Notes: a model not told the origin generated them from the sequence alone. A stretch of 64,000 bases of DNA from Saprospiraceae bacterium (GCA_029251525.1 JAQXDE010000016.1:62001-126000), one strand, 5' to 3'. Positions 9,201-18,539 are shown, counted from the first letter of the stretch. Program-made: numbers and translations.

Positions 9201-11976
9201 AGTCCACAGTGACATCAACAGGTATGTTATTCAGAACTGGAGATGTTGCATCAAATACTGTAACTGTTGAAATACATTGAGTAATATTACCTGCTTCATC
9301 TGTAGCGGTTAGAGTAACTAAATTTGTACCTACATGATTACAGTTAAAACTTGCTTGATTTATTGATATTGAAATGTCAGTTGGATCAGAGCAATTATCT
9401 GTTGCAGTTCCATTTAATATATCGTTGGATATTATTGAGGCACTTCCTGAAGCATCTAGTAATATTCCAATATTTTGGCAGGATATAATTGGTCCAACTA
9501 TATCATCAGTAACAGTTATTACTTGTTGTTGGGTAGCAGTATTTCCAAACCCATCATCATAATTCCAAGTAATATTATGTGTTCCAGCAGGAAATTCATA
9601 TTCAGCAAAATCCCCGCTTGGGCTATCATATTCAATATCAATTGTCCAAGATACAATTGTACCTATATCGTTGTTAGAATTATCAATTACATTTAGATTC
9701 CAGTCTCCTGATGGACTTTCTCCATCAAATAAGGATAATGGAACAGATGATTGGAAACTTCCACTGATAGCAGGAGAAACCATGCCGCATAAATTTTCAA
9801 ACACTGTTGCTGTGTTAACTGCTTCGTCATCGAAGGTAACATCTAAGTCATTTCCTGCACAACCGAATGGACTTACTGGTACACCAGGGCGATCGAATAA
9901 AACAACAGTAGTACCGTTTGGGGAAGTTAAAGTAGCCTGCAAATCACCAATAGAACTATGGTCAATCTCGATTGTTAAATTTACATCTGTAATAGTTGCA
10001 AACGCTGGAGCTGAAACAGTTCCAGTAGAAGTAGCACCACTAGGTGTATTGTCTGGAATAGATAAATTGGGTGATTCATCAATAGTTTCAGATAAATTTC
10101 CAATAACTCCATTTCCAAAGGTGCAAGGAGCAATTAAAGTTGCTACAGGAGGAAAAGGCTCTCCACAAATAATATTTCCACATTCGTCAATGGCAGTGGG
10201 TGCAGGGATTGTTAATGGTCCACATTCGCCATCTATTGGTGCAAGAATTGCTCCTAGTTCGTTAGGTGTAGGAGTATTCTCTTCATTTAAAACAACTGAA
10301 AACGTACAAGTAGTTCCTGTATTTCCAACACTTGGACTCACATCTGTAACGTTAAATGTAACAACAATGACTTCAGAATCAGCAGGAGTAGAAATTGTTG
10401 AAAGCAATGTGCCGGGAGTAGGATTTTGTTCAATGTTAACAAATTGATTAACTGGGCAGTTATCAGAAACACCCAACAAACTTCTATAATCAGGAAGAGA
10501 TGCGGAAGCTGAATTACAGATGGCGAAGTCTAAAGTTTGAGTTGAGGGACAAATAATATTAGGTGCCTCATCATCAAAAATTGTAATCTCAAAATCACTA
10601 GTTATCGTATTTCCATAGTCATCTGTGATTGTATAATCAACGGTTGTAATTCCAATTGGGAAATCTCCAAAATAATTTCCACCAGAGTTGAAAACAATTA
10701 CTGGAGATCCTTTCTCATGAATTACAGAGTTGATAATTACTGGGAATGTGCCACAATTATCAGGTGCTGTGGAAGGAAAAGAAACAGTAGCTTCACAATT
10801 ATTAAAGTTGTTGATAGCTGTTAAATCTGACAAAAAGGGAGGAGGTGTTAAATCTTGAACTGTCACACTAGTTATACAGGTGCTCATATTTCCATTCCCA
10901 TCATCTACAGTAAGTGTTATTACATGTGGACTTGTTGCGATGTCAGAGCAATCAAATGTTGTAGCTGGAATACTTAAATTCGTAGTACCACAATTATCAG
11001 AGCTATTTGCATCTAATTCAGCAGCAGTTAAAGCATAGTTACCACTTGCGTCAAGATTAACAGTTAAAGTTGCTAAACAAGTTGCTGTTGGTGCAGTTGT
11101 ATCATCACCAGTAAGAGTCACATCACAGGTAGTAGTATTCCCATTAATATCTGTGGCGGTAATAGTTACACTAGTTGTACCTCCTTCACTTGATGCAACA
11201 GTCATTGCTGCTGCAGGACTTTGAGTCATTGTTACTGCTCCACAGTTGTCAGCTTCATCAACAATACCTGTAATTAAATCAGGAATTACTATTTGACATG
11301 ATGAATTTAAAGCAATAGTTTGATTTGTAGGACAAGAAAACGTCGGAACAATATCATCTACAACGGTAATTGTTGCAGTACATGTACTGGTTCCATTTGC
11401 ATCAGTTATTTCTAGATTAAGCATTTGAGTACCAACATCTGAACAGTCATAAGTTACAGATGGCACTGATCCCATACCTTCATTTACTGTCATATTGGTA
11501 ATTCCTGAACAAGAAAAACTTCCATCATCGATGTCAGAAGGAGTGACCACTCCGCCTCCACTTAAATTAACAGTAATATTCATACATTCTGCGTCTGGTA
11601 ATCCACCACCGTTCACAATCGTTGCGCCTATGGTACAAGATGCAGATTCACCAGGACTAGTATCGTTAGTGGCTGTCACAATGATTGTTACAATATTTCC
11701 CTCATTTGAACAATCAACTGAAGCAACATCTGTAGAATAAGTTACTGTTCCTCCACCGGGATCATTAGCATTCACGGATAAAAACCCCTCAATATTAGCA
11801 TTGGTAAATATTATTGCACCCCCTCCAACTGGAAGTGTTACTGTTGACGTACCAGGACAAATAGCTGGAGTTGTAAAGACGGGGTTTTGTCCAAAGGACG
11901 TAATCGAAGCAAATAAAAAGACCAAAACGGTGCTTAATTTAAGTGCATTGTTTTGGGAGTAAATTCTAGGAACCAT
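6205..11976 (-). CDS. Giant T9SS surface protein: HYR-like repeats, proprotein-convertase P-domain, cohesin-like and dockerin-like modules, type A sorting tail
   Basis: About 1,923 residues from the ATG at 11976, which gives a proper signal peptide (VLVFLFASITSFGQ); an in-frame ATG at 12015 would add 13 non-signal residues. Many HYR/Ig-like repeats carry DNC and DxxGN motifs. A P-domain lies near 9600-10130 (LSIPDNTP, IDHSSIGDLQATLTSPNGT, LFDGESPSGDWNLNVIDN). Near 8150-7750 is a cohesin-like module (VIGFQFSIQ...VSWFNTS). At about 7190-7345 two dockerin-type calcium loops occur (NPNWLNNGDVNSSD and DVNQSGTITTLD). A second cohesin-like module (FIAWQFTLEFDENYLSFEDI) follows. The end is a classical Por/type A sorting domain (HQNRPNPFNGETLISFNLP...ISGRVLKV). 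It should be exported by T9SS and probably anchored via the tail. Binding target is unknown. Confidence 0.88.
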   Translation of the reverse strand: MVPRIYSQNNALKLSTVLVFLFASITSFGQNPVFTTPAICPGTSTVTLPVGGGAIIFTNANIEGFLSVNANDPGGGTVTYSTDVASVDCSNEGNIVTIIVTATNDTSPGESASCTIGATIVNGGGLPDAECMNITVNLSGGGVVTPSDIDDGSFSCSGITNMTVNEGMGSVPSVTYDCSDVGTQMLNLEITDANGTSTCTATITVVDDIVPTFSCPTNQTIALNSSCQIVIPDLITGIVDEADNCGAVTMTQSPAAAMTVASSEGGTTSVTITATDINGNTTTCDVTLTGDDTTAPTATCLATLTVNLDASGNYALTAAELDANSSDNCGTTNLSIPATTFDCSDIATSPHVITLTVDDGNGNMSTCITSVTVQDLTPPPFLSDLTAINNFNNCEATVSFPSTAPDNCGTFPVIINSVIHEKGSPVIVFNSGGNYFGDFPIGITTVDYTITDDYGNTITSDFEITIFDDEAPNIICPSTQTLDFAICNSASASLPDYRSLLGVSDNCPVNQFVNIEQNPTPGTLLSTISTPADSEVIVVTFNVTDVSPSVGNTGTTCTFSVVLNEENTPTPNELGAILAPIDGECGPLTIPAPTAIDECGNIICGEPFPPVATLIAPCTFGNGVIGNLSETIDESPNLSIPDNTPSGATSTGTVSAPAFATITDVNLTIEIDHSSIGDLQATLTSPNGTTVVLFDRPGVPVSPFGCAGNDLDVTFDDEAVNTATVFENLCGMVSPAISGSFQSSVPLSLFDGESPSGDWNLNVIDNSNNDIGTIVSWTIDIEYDSPSGDFAEYEFPAGTHNITWNYDDGFGNTATQQQVITVTDDIVGPIISCQNIGILLDASGSASIISNDILNGTATDNCSDPTDISISINQASFNCNHVGTNLVTLTATDEAGNITQCISTVTVFDATSPVLNNIPVDVTVDCDAVPTAPTIGLGIGEINASDACGTLDVIFNEISFQSPNTSLCEHYNYEIIRAWSVSDVNGNNTDLFQFITVQDQDEPIFVPAEFPSSVTVNSNAGSCDAFVTLELTSDGVSDLPNCADFTDLTITNNGNGTGDADASGTYPVGSTQVTYTVTDPCGNSDSYIVNVNVIDNTPPIAACNAITVGIPDGQDSIIIDASIISLIDNGSFDNCSPTVDLDVSPSVFYCSQIADGTQSTFAITLSVSVPGSTDTTFCETTIIIQDNNDPVVTCADPLIITLEADGTATATTAMLNDGIDDCSDIMTIELIGNTSFGISDIGSHPVSDGITPTLQATDVHGNVGTCTPTTLIVTPPTTCFISNDVTANGEVEIPYTSTDFTNVIGFQFSIQVDDETVATFAQDDAANLCGAVTINVPNLSGVNQNLICNGTFTNQISVDGKVLSVSWFNTSTDPISIPNGETLFNFRLDALGVVGDMTSFSITGNPYANELSTKYGNDILVDTPPLCIDSIGIFEVGDNATLPVSGNISTWSRTRIDTISIDTNFLAMPNTYTYNLDTVTLVAGQGLENASLINVQELLPLISNSPDTTDTDMTDFNGNYSVQVANVPGGVALELYPRKDNPNWLNNGDVNSSDLFFIQQHIVNNIPFSSIYDYVAADVNQSGTITTLDLVLIQDVIVNPEISPIPSSVIDAYNPWRFIQKEYAEISLDPYDLDPSIALPSQPMAPVVPAADQNRMYNPASLPMTDIDWIAVKVGQIFGGLNTNTLTTNDVDSRTGENLVMSAENQKVINGQLISIPVYARDYAAFIAWQFTLEFDENYLSFEDIVPGAMEGFNRNKLGLNAVEEGIIGALWYGNPKSVSSNEVLFTLQFTALDNADALSGLIDITSRTVKSQSSLISGATGEVSLAFFSPTATLPTNFELHQNRPNPFNGETLISFNLPEAGFATMTISDISGRVLKVVEGDFAKGYNEVRIQSNDLSSTGVLYYQLRSAEHFATKKMIILN

Positions 11977-12015
11977 AATTTGTTGGTTTAAGATTAATAA
12001 ATTATATGAATTCAT

Positions 12016-12843
12016 TCAGTTGCTACAAAATCACCTCGCGAGCAATGAATAAAAAATTAAAAAAGCCTACAACTTCGTCACTGAAGTATGCAAGGCTGAT
12101 AAATAGCCAGTAAAAATTTCTTGTGGAACAGCGTCGAGAAAAGCCTGCTTGTCTTATAATTATTTGACTAAACTTTTCTTGGTTTAGTATTGACATTAAA
12201 CTCGGTTATTAGGTTAAGGAAAACTATTATTATTTATTAAATAATATAGATTCATGTTTTTCCCCAGTATCACCGAATTACCTCAATAAAGAAATAATCA
12301 ACCATCTGACTGTCAGAGAGTTGAACTTTCTTGAATTGTTGAAAAATCAACAGGTTGTGGATAGGTTTTATGACTTTATTAAATTCTCAGGTCAGGCCTT
12401 TAAAAGCCTTAAATTAATTTCTAAAGGTAGTAATAAATTTGAAATATAACCATACTTTTTATCTTTTCACTAGAAATAAAAAGTAGGGTTGTATTAGTAC
12501 GTAGTACTTTTATTAAAAGTTTAGAAATAAATTAAAAAATTGATGTAAATGGACAGTTTAGAGTGGAACAGTATGTTATTTTTTGGATGTAGAAATCCAA
12601 AACTTACATAAAATTAATCATTTTTATTAAAAAATGAAAGGAGGGTGCTCTTTTTATTGAAAATAGACCTAAATAAACACTTGTTGGGTACCATATTTAT
12701 TATTTGGTTTTGATTATTAGCTAATTGAGCTATTGCTACTTGTAGAACCATGAAAGTAAACCATTCGGGCAAAATTAGTATTAAGAAGTTTTTATTTTAC
12801 CGAAATGATTTACTTTACATTTGTAAACTGGAAATACTTTGTA
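12016..12843. other. Intergenic region rich in dyad symmetry
   Basis: No convincing gene is seen in about 830 bases between the giant protein and the BNR protein, both leftward. It holds several inverted repeats: a nested hairpin at 12064-12097 (AGCCT/AGGCT around ACTTC/GAAGT), TACTTTTTAT/ATAAAAAGTA at 12453-12485, AGTAC-GTA-GTACT at 12496-12508 and ACTTTT-ATT-AAAAGT at 12506-12520. The right-hand part is likely the terminator region of the BNR gene; the left-hand part should contain the promoter and leader of the giant adhesin gene. Confidence 0.5.
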
Positions 12844-15800
12844 CTAATCTTCTTTCAAAATAATTGCATCAATTTGAGCCTCTTTCACCAACTGATTAAA
12901 TTTTGGTAATTCGATCGCTTTAATCTTTACAAATAAATTTAGCTGATCATTTATTTCTTTAGTTAAAACATTTTTTACCTCAATCGCTTGAGCAGTTGGA
13001 GGATAATCACCCCCTGAGACTAATGAATTTAAATGGCCTAGTTTATTAGTTAACTTAATTGGAAAATTTAAAGGATCTTGTCGGCTTTGATTTTTAGTTT
13101 GGTACAATTCATTTTCTATTAACAACATCATTGAATCAATTGCATTTGCTTTTTCAAAAACAGGCTGAGTAGAGTTATCTTTGCTTAACCGACCTGTGTA
13201 ATTTTTCAATTGAGAACGTATATCTCGAATTTCGATAATTGCCTCATGAGCTTCACTCATTTTACTTTTTATCTCATTTAGGAAATCAAACTGCTCTCTC
13301 AATTCTTTGTCATTTGTTTTTATCCTAGGATCTTTTAAAATTACGAAATCTACATTTTGAATCATATCATCCACCATCAATTGAACCTCGTATTTCCCTG
13401 GCATAGCTTTCGGTCCGTTGAGTGAGGCCCACCACAAGATCATTTTATCAAAAGACTTTGCATCTTCATATCTCATATTCCAATTAAATCGATTCGTTCC
13501 TTTTTTTACTTTTAATTTATCTTTTTTCTCTTTCGCTCTATTGGAAAATTTCCGAATCACTTTTCCTCCTTTTTCCAAAAAAGTTAGGGTTACATTAGTG
13601 GAGTCGGTCAAGTTTTTAACAAAATAATTAACCATTACTCCACCTGGATGATTTGTTCCTTGTGTCAAAGATTTTCTTCCACCACCACCTTTCATCCGAT
13701 AAGAAGACATTGGTTTATAGAGATGAGTTTGTTTATCTTTAAAATCTTTTTGCATTTGATGTAAAGGTGTTAAGTCATCAATAATCCACAATGATCGTCC
13801 CTGTGTAGCAGCAATCAAATTATTATTTTTTATTGCCAAATCAGTAATAGGTACCATTGGTAAATTTAATTGCAAAGGTTGCCATTGTACTCCATCATTA
13901 AAAGAAACATACATTCCGGCTTCCGTTCCTGCATACATTAAACCAGGTCGATTAGGATCAATTCTTACAACTCTAGTAAAGTGTTCATTATTAATTCCAT
14001 CAACCATCTTTTTCCAGTTTTTTCCATAATCTGAAGTGCGATAAATATATGGTTGAAAGTTACCAGACTTATACATTGTTGCTGCAATATAAGCGACGGC
14101 AGGATCTGTTGGGTGAGGTTCAATGGTATTAATCATAATCCATTCAGGCATATTTTTAGGGGTAACATTTTCCCAATTTGCACCGCCATCTTTAGTAATA
14201 TGAACTAATCCATCATCAGAGCCTGCCCAGATTAGTCCTTGTCTTATTGGTGATTCAGCCGCTGCAAAGATGGTACAGTAATATTCTACAGAAGTATTAT
14301 CTTTTGTAATAGGCCCACCAGAACTTACTAATTTAGAGGGTTCATTTCTAGTCAGGTCAGGACTAATGATTTTCCATGATTGACCTTCATCATTCGAAAC
14401 ATGTAAATGTTGCGAAGCCGTGTACAGTTTGTTTTTTTCATGTGGAGAAAAGAAAATGGGAAAATTCCATTGGAACCGATATTTCATTCCTTCTGCACCA
14501 TGACCCATTGGATTGTCAGGATAAACATTGACGGATCGCTCTTGATCATTTTTATGATTCTTTCGTTGTAAAAGCCCATCATAGCATCCTCCATAAACGA
14601 TGTCATTATCAGTTGGATCGACAGCAATATGTCCACATTCACAACCAGCAGTAGATTCCCAATCATCTTCTCCAATTGAAATTCCAGCACTTCGATGTGA
14701 AATTCTGATCGTTGAATTATCTTGTTGAGCAGCATAAATTCTATAGGGGAAATGATTGTCGGTTGATACTCGATAAAATTGTGCAGTCGGTTGATTATGA
14801 TAAGTTGACCAAGTCTCTCCTCCATCGTAACTGACCTGTCCACCACCATCATCGGCCATAATCATCCTCTTTGGATTTTCAGGAGCAATCCAAAGATCGT
14901 GGTGGTCTCCATGTGGAGCATTAGCAGATTTAAAAGTTTTTCCACCGTCGGTAGATTTATGATATCGAACATTTAAAACATAAATTACATCCTCATTTTG
15001 AGGGTCTGCATAAATTCGCGAATAGTACCAAGCTCGTTGTCGAAGGCTTCGTTCGCTATTTAATTTTTTCCATGTTTTTCCGCCATCATCAGATCTGAAA
15101 ACCCCACCATCTTTATTCTCTATTATTGCCCAAACTCGTTCAGAGTTAGCTGGCGAAACAGTAATTCCAGAAATTCCCCAAATTCCCTTTGGTAATCCTT
15201 CATTAGCAGATATATTTTCCCAAGAATTTCCACCATCTGTACTTTTCCATAATGCACTTCCTTCACCACCACTTTCTAAGCTATATGGTGTTCGTTTAAT
15301 CTTCCAGGTACTAGCATAAAGTATTCGAGGATTGTTTGGATCTAAAATCAAATCAACGGCACCAGCTTCTGAATTTACAAACAAAACTTGTTTCCAATTA
15401 TCTCCTCCATCATCACTTCGATAAATTCCTCTTTCTACATTTGGCGCGTAAAGGTTTCCCATTACAGAGGCATATACAATATTTGCATTTCGTGGATGAA
15501 TTCTAATTCGGCTAATATGTCGAGATTTTTCAAGTCCTTTATGTTTCCATGTTTTACCTGCGTCTTCAGATTTCCAAATTCCATACCCTGAGGAAACATT
15601 TCCTCGAACTGTAACTTCACCACCACCGGCATAAATCACATTTTGATCATATTCACTCACGGCAACAGAGCCGATCGAACCTCCAAAAAATCCATCTGAA
15701 ATATTTTTCCATTGGCGACCACCATCTTGTGTCCGCCAAATTCCACCCCCTGCAGCACCCATATAAAACAAATTTGGTTTGCCCGAAACTCCGGTTACGG

Positions 15801-16005
15801 CTGCTGATCTCCCCCCTCGGAAAGGACCAATTTCTCTCCATTCTACTGCCTTTAGCAATTCAGCATCCATCATAACTGGAAGGGGGATGTCTGCTTTTGA
15901 TTTTTTCTTACGTTGTGATAAAAGAGGAAAACTATTAATGATAAGGAATATACAGAGTAAAAATTTAATCAATAAAGAGTTTGGAAAGGAACATTGGTTT
16001 CTCAT
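12844..16005 (-). CDS. Secreted BNR/sortilin-like beta-propeller protein (glycosyl-hydrolase-like annotation family)
   Basis: 1,053 residues with an N-terminal signal peptide (FLLCIFLIINSFPLLSQ). About eleven Asp-box/BNR motifs run through the first 750 residues, for example TQDGGRQWKNI, SEDAGKTWKH, SDDGGDNWKQV, STDGGNSWENI, TKDGGANWENV and TSDYGKNWKKM. These predict one or two beta-propellers of the VPS10/sortilin-like family. The protein opens with EWREIGPFRGGRSAAVTGV, a signature of a large family common in Bacteroidota that is often labelled glycosyl hydrolase without proof. After the propeller come a beta-rich segment and a helical C-terminal part. No T9SS tail is visible at the C-terminus (AIILKED), so export is probably to the periplasm or by another route. 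Function not known. Confidence 0.85.
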   Translation of the reverse strand: MRNQCSFPNSLLIKFLLCIFLIINSFPLLSQRKKKSKADIPLPVMMDAELLKAVEWREIGPFRGGRSAAVTGVSGKPNLFYMGAAGGGIWRTQDGGRQWKNISDGFFGGSIGSVAVSEYDQNVIYAGGGEVTVRGNVSSGYGIWKSEDAGKTWKHKGLEKSRHISRIRIHPRNANIVYASVMGNLYAPNVERGIYRSDDGGDNWKQVLFVNSEAGAVDLILDPNNPRILYASTWKIKRTPYSLESGGEGSALWKSTDGGNSWENISANEGLPKGIWGISGITVSPANSERVWAIIENKDGGVFRSDDGGKTWKKLNSERSLRQRAWYYSRIYADPQNEDVIYVLNVRYHKSTDGGKTFKSANAPHGDHHDLWIAPENPKRMIMADDGGGQVSYDGGETWSTYHNQPTAQFYRVSTDNHFPYRIYAAQQDNSTIRISHRSAGISIGEDDWESTAGCECGHIAVDPTDNDIVYGGCYDGLLQRKNHKNDQERSVNVYPDNPMGHGAEGMKYRFQWNFPIFFSPHEKNKLYTASQHLHVSNDEGQSWKIISPDLTRNEPSKLVSSGGPITKDNTSVEYYCTIFAAAESPIRQGLIWAGSDDGLVHITKDGGANWENVTPKNMPEWIMINTIEPHPTDPAVAYIAATMYKSGNFQPYIYRTSDYGKNWKKMVDGINNEHFTRVVRIDPNRPGLMYAGTEAGMYVSFNDGVQWQPLQLNLPMVPITDLAIKNNNLIAATQGRSLWIIDDLTPLHQMQKDFKDKQTHLYKPMSSYRMKGGGGRKSLTQGTNHPGGVMVNYFVKNLTDSTNVTLTFLEKGGKVIRKFSNRAKEKKDKLKVKKGTNRFNWNMRYEDAKSFDKMILWWASLNGPKAMPGKYEVQLMVDDMIQNVDFVILKDPRIKTNDKELREQFDFLNEIKSKMSEAHEAIIEIRDIRSQLKNYTGRLSKDNSTQPVFEKANAIDSMMLLIENELYQTKNQSRQDPLNFPIKLTNKLGHLNSLVSGGDYPPTAQAIEVKNVLTKEINDQLNLFVKIKAIELPKFNQLVKEAQIDAIILKED

Positions 16006-16190
16006 GCTAAAAATTGGTTTAGTTGGTAAGTAACACTTATTTAGTTTGCTTTAATAGACTTGAAAAAAAGGTTGTCAAATCTGCTTAAAAATATTGCTTA
16101 GTGTAACCCAGTGTATTTTAAAAAATTATATGATTCACAATTTAGAAAAATAGTGTAGGAATATTATTTTTTTAAAAATAAAATTGAATT

Positions 16191-16961
16191 TTATGCGAGT
16201 TCTTTTTGAAGTTCTTTCAACTTGTCAGAAAATGATCCTTTTCGTCTTCGGCTAACCTCAATCTTAGCACCATCGTCCATAATTAAATGAGCTGAATCGC
16301 CTTTGATGAATTTTTTAATATAGTTTAGATTAATAATGTGACTTCGATGAACTCTAAAGAAGTTAAATGGGATAAACATACTTTCAAAAGATTTTATAGT
16401 TTTAGATGCTATAATTTTATTTCCGCCATTTAGGTAGAAAATAGTATAATTATCATCGGATTGTAATCGAACAATTTCATGAATATGTACAAAATGCATT
16501 TCATCCAAAGAGGCAATCGTTATCTTTTTAAAAGGATTTAAATGACTGAGATGACCTTTAAAGACATCTAGTCTATTTTCCATGTTATCCTCTTTTTTAT
16601 TGGGCTTAATTCGACCCACGGCTTCCACTATCATTTGTGGATCGATTGGTTTTGAAACATAACCAATGCAGCTATATGCGCATGCTTTTACTGCATAATC
16701 TTGATAGGAGGTCACAAAGATAATCTCAAACTTGATGTTCTTTAATTTGTTTAACAAGTTAAATACAAGTTCATTATTTAAATTAATATCAAGGAATACT
16801 ACATCTGGCTTGAGTGATTTGTCTGTCAATGTCAAATAACCTTCTTCGACACTCCTAGCTTCTGCTATAACTTTTACTTGAGGGCAATTTTTCTGTAAAA
16901 TGTTTTTGAGGTTATCTAAGCTTGCTTGTTCATCTTCAATAATGACGGCTTGTAAATTCAT
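16191..16961 (-). CDS. LytTR-type response regulator
   Basis: 256 residues from the ATG at 16961 (MNLQAVIIEDEQASLDNL), the start that places the first beta strand and acidic pair (EDE) normally for a receiver domain; an in-frame ATG at 16985 would add eight residues. The receiver domain has the phosphoacceptor in VVFLDINLNN and the conserved Thr-Ser and Lys regions (FVTSYQDYA, GYVSKPID). The C-terminal LytTR DNA-binding domain has FVHIHEIVRLQSDDNYT, FFRVHRSHIINLNYI and KIEVSRRRK. It should regulate transcription on phosphorylation by a LytS/YpdA-type histidine kinase, but no kinase is adjacent, so it is an orphan here. Neighbours give no clear regulon. Confidence 0.92.
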   Translation of the reverse strand: MNLQAVIIEDEQASLDNLKNILQKNCPQVKVIAEARSVEEGYLTLTDKSLKPDVVFLDINLNNELVFNLLNKLKNIKFEIIFVTSYQDYAVKACAYSCIGYVSKPIDPQMIVEAVGRIKPNKKEDNMENRLDVFKGHLSHLNPFKKITIASLDEMHFVHIHEIVRLQSDDNYTIFYLNGGNKIIASKTIKSFESMFIPFNFFRVHRSHIINLNYIKKFIKGDSAHLIMDDGAKIEVSRRRKGSFSDKLKELQKELA

Positions 16962-16984
16962 TAATATTCCTTTTTTTGTACACA

Positions 16985-17020
16985 TAATAAAATGCTAATA
17001 TGTAATAAAATGCTAATATA
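16985..17020. repeat. Two tandem 18-bp repeats upstream of the LytTR regulator
   Basis: The unit TAATAAAATGCTAATATR occurs twice head to tail at 16985-17002 and 17003-17020 with only the last base differing. It lies just upstream of the preferred start of the LytTR gene and could be a regulator binding site, possibly autoregulatory (LytTR proteins bind paired direct repeats). Confidence 0.5.
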
Positions 17021-17142
17021 TAAATTATTACATATTTATTTTAGGGATTATATGAAAATTGAATTTAGATCCTATGAGTGGATTGTGATTGAATTTATTA
17101 AAGGATGGCTAATAAGATTTAAAGTTTGATATAAAGTTGGAT

Positions 17143-18021
17143 TTATAATTTCGAAACTCTGTTTAATACTGTTTTTATTAATTTTTCAATAATTATTTTT
17201 GGATTTGTGCTAAATTCATTTGTAATCCGGTTAGCTAATATAGCATTAAACGAAATAGCTTGATGGCCGAAAACATTAGACAATCCATAGATTCCAGCAG
17301 TCTCCATTTCGAAGTTTGTACATTGCAAATTATTATGATTGAATTTCCTTAAATTTTCAATTAAGTTCGGTACTGCAATATCGTTTCTCAGAACTCTTCC
17401 TTGTGGAGCATAAAAACCTGGACAAGTTAAAGTAATGCCTTTTAAGAAGTTTTGTCCTAAAGTGTCAATCAGTTTCTTACTTGCAGAGGCAATGTAGGGG
17501 CGAATTGGGAAATTGATTTCACTTCCTGCTGTTTCCATGAAATGCAAAAAAGTCATGTGCTCATCTGCATTATTTTTATAATCATAAAAATGCAAAAGAC
17601 CATCAATACCTATGCCATATTCAGAAATTAACAGTGTATTTACGGCAATATCTTTTTGCATTGATCCTGATGTCCCAATGCGTATAATATTGAGCGATGT
17701 ATGTTCTTCTTTTTCTATTCTTGTTTCAAAATCGATATTTGCCAAAGCATCTAATTCATTTAAAACTATGTCAATGTTATCAGTACCAATCCCAGTGGAG
17801 ATTACAGAAATTCGAGTACCATTTAATTCGCCAGTATGTGTAACAAATTCTCTTTTTTGGATTTTGCACTCAATAGAATCAAAGTATTTCGAAACTTCAC
17901 CAACTCTGTCAGGATCACCAACGGTAATGATATTTTTGGCAATTTGCTCAGGTTTTAAGTTAAGATGATAAATACTACCATCAGGATTTATAATGAGTTC
18001 AGAAGGAGGAAAGTGTTTCAT
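17143..18021 (-). CDS. Nucleoside phosphorylase (uridine phosphorylase-like)
   Basis: 292 residues of the PNP/UDP phosphorylase family, which cleaves nucleosides with phosphate to base and pentose-1-phosphate. Visible motifs are IITVGDPDRVGEVSKYF (phosphate-binding start), STGIGTDNIDIVLNELDAL, IRIGTSGSMQ, and the active-site signature NFEMETAGIYGL with the ribose-contacting Met-Glu pair. Length is slightly above the 250-260 residues of E. coli Udp. The substrate cannot be fixed by eye; uridine-type is the closest match by motif layout. The gene diverges from the ArsC-like gene with a 101-base gap. Confidence 0.85.
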   Translation of the reverse strand: MKHFPPSELIINPDGSIYHLNLKPEQIAKNIITVGDPDRVGEVSKYFDSIECKIQKREFVTHTGELNGTRISVISTGIGTDNIDIVLNELDALANIDFETRIEKEEHTSLNIIRIGTSGSMQKDIAVNTLLISEYGIGIDGLLHFYDYKNNADEHMTFLHFMETAGSEINFPIRPYIASASKKLIDTLGQNFLKGITLTCPGFYAPQGRVLRNDIAVPNLIENLRKFNHNNLQCTNFEMETAGIYGLSNVFGHQAISFNAILANRITNEFSTNPKIIIEKLIKTVLNRVSKL

Positions 18022-18122
18022 TTTTTATGGAAATTAAATGACATTAGAAATACAACCTTTCTACGAAATTATAATTTTATTTGTAAATTAATTCAATCAT
18101 AAAAAATTTATTTAAACTTACT

Positions 18123-18476
18123 ATGCGAAAAATATATCAACTTTCAACTTGTAATACTTGCCAGCGAATCATCAAAGAGTTGGGTGGGGCAGAAGGTTTT
18201 GAAATACAAAATATTAAAACAGAAAAAATTACAGCCAAACAGATTGATGAAATGAAAAAAATGACGGGTTCTTACGAGTCTCTTTTTAGTCGTCGTTCTA
18301 TGAAGTATCGTCCAATGGGATTGCATGAAAAAGAAATATCTGAGAACGAATATCGAGAACTAATTTTAAAGGAATATTCTTTCTTAAAACGTCCGGTGAT
18401 TTTTATTGACAATGAGATTTTTGTAGGAAATGCTAAGAAAGTGGTTGCAGCAGCAAAAGAAAAATTAGGATTGTAG
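18123..18476 (+). CDS. ArsC/Spx-family thioredoxin-fold protein
   Basis: 117 residues with the ArsC-family fold. The N-terminal redox motif is C-N-T-C (residues 10-13, QLSTCNTCQRII), followed by the family's helix and the C-terminal KRPVIFIDNEIFVGNAKKV strand-turn. Members include glutaredoxin-dependent arsenate reductases and Spx/MgsR-type regulators; the CxxC and short length fit a non-arsenate, Spx/YffB-like member at least as well. No ars genes are near. It lies 63 bases upstream of hemF in the same direction, so co-transcription is plausible. Confidence 0.82.
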   Translation: MRKIYQLSTCNTCQRIIKELGGAEGFEIQNIKTEKITAKQIDEMKKMTGSYESLFSRRSMKYRPMGLHEKEISENEYRELILKEYSFLKRPVIFIDNEIFVGNAKKVVAAAKEKLGL

Positions 18477-18539
18477 TTACAATACATAAGGAGTCTTCTT
18501 TCTTTAATGGATCTGGCTTTAACTTAAAAACATATTAAA

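Noticed and set aside
9671-10447. Long + strand open frame of 258 codons
   Set aside because: It lies entirely antisense to the P-domain and HYR part of the giant leftward protein, whose domains are clear; it has no recognisable motif.
885-12015. CRISPR-like or DNA-level tandem repeat array
   Set aside because: The repeated look comes from diverged protein domains; there are no identical DNA repeats with spacers.
14484-14852. Overlapping minus-strand frame of 122 codons
   Set aside because: It is within the BNR-repeat gene in another frame; the BNR motifs show which frame is real.
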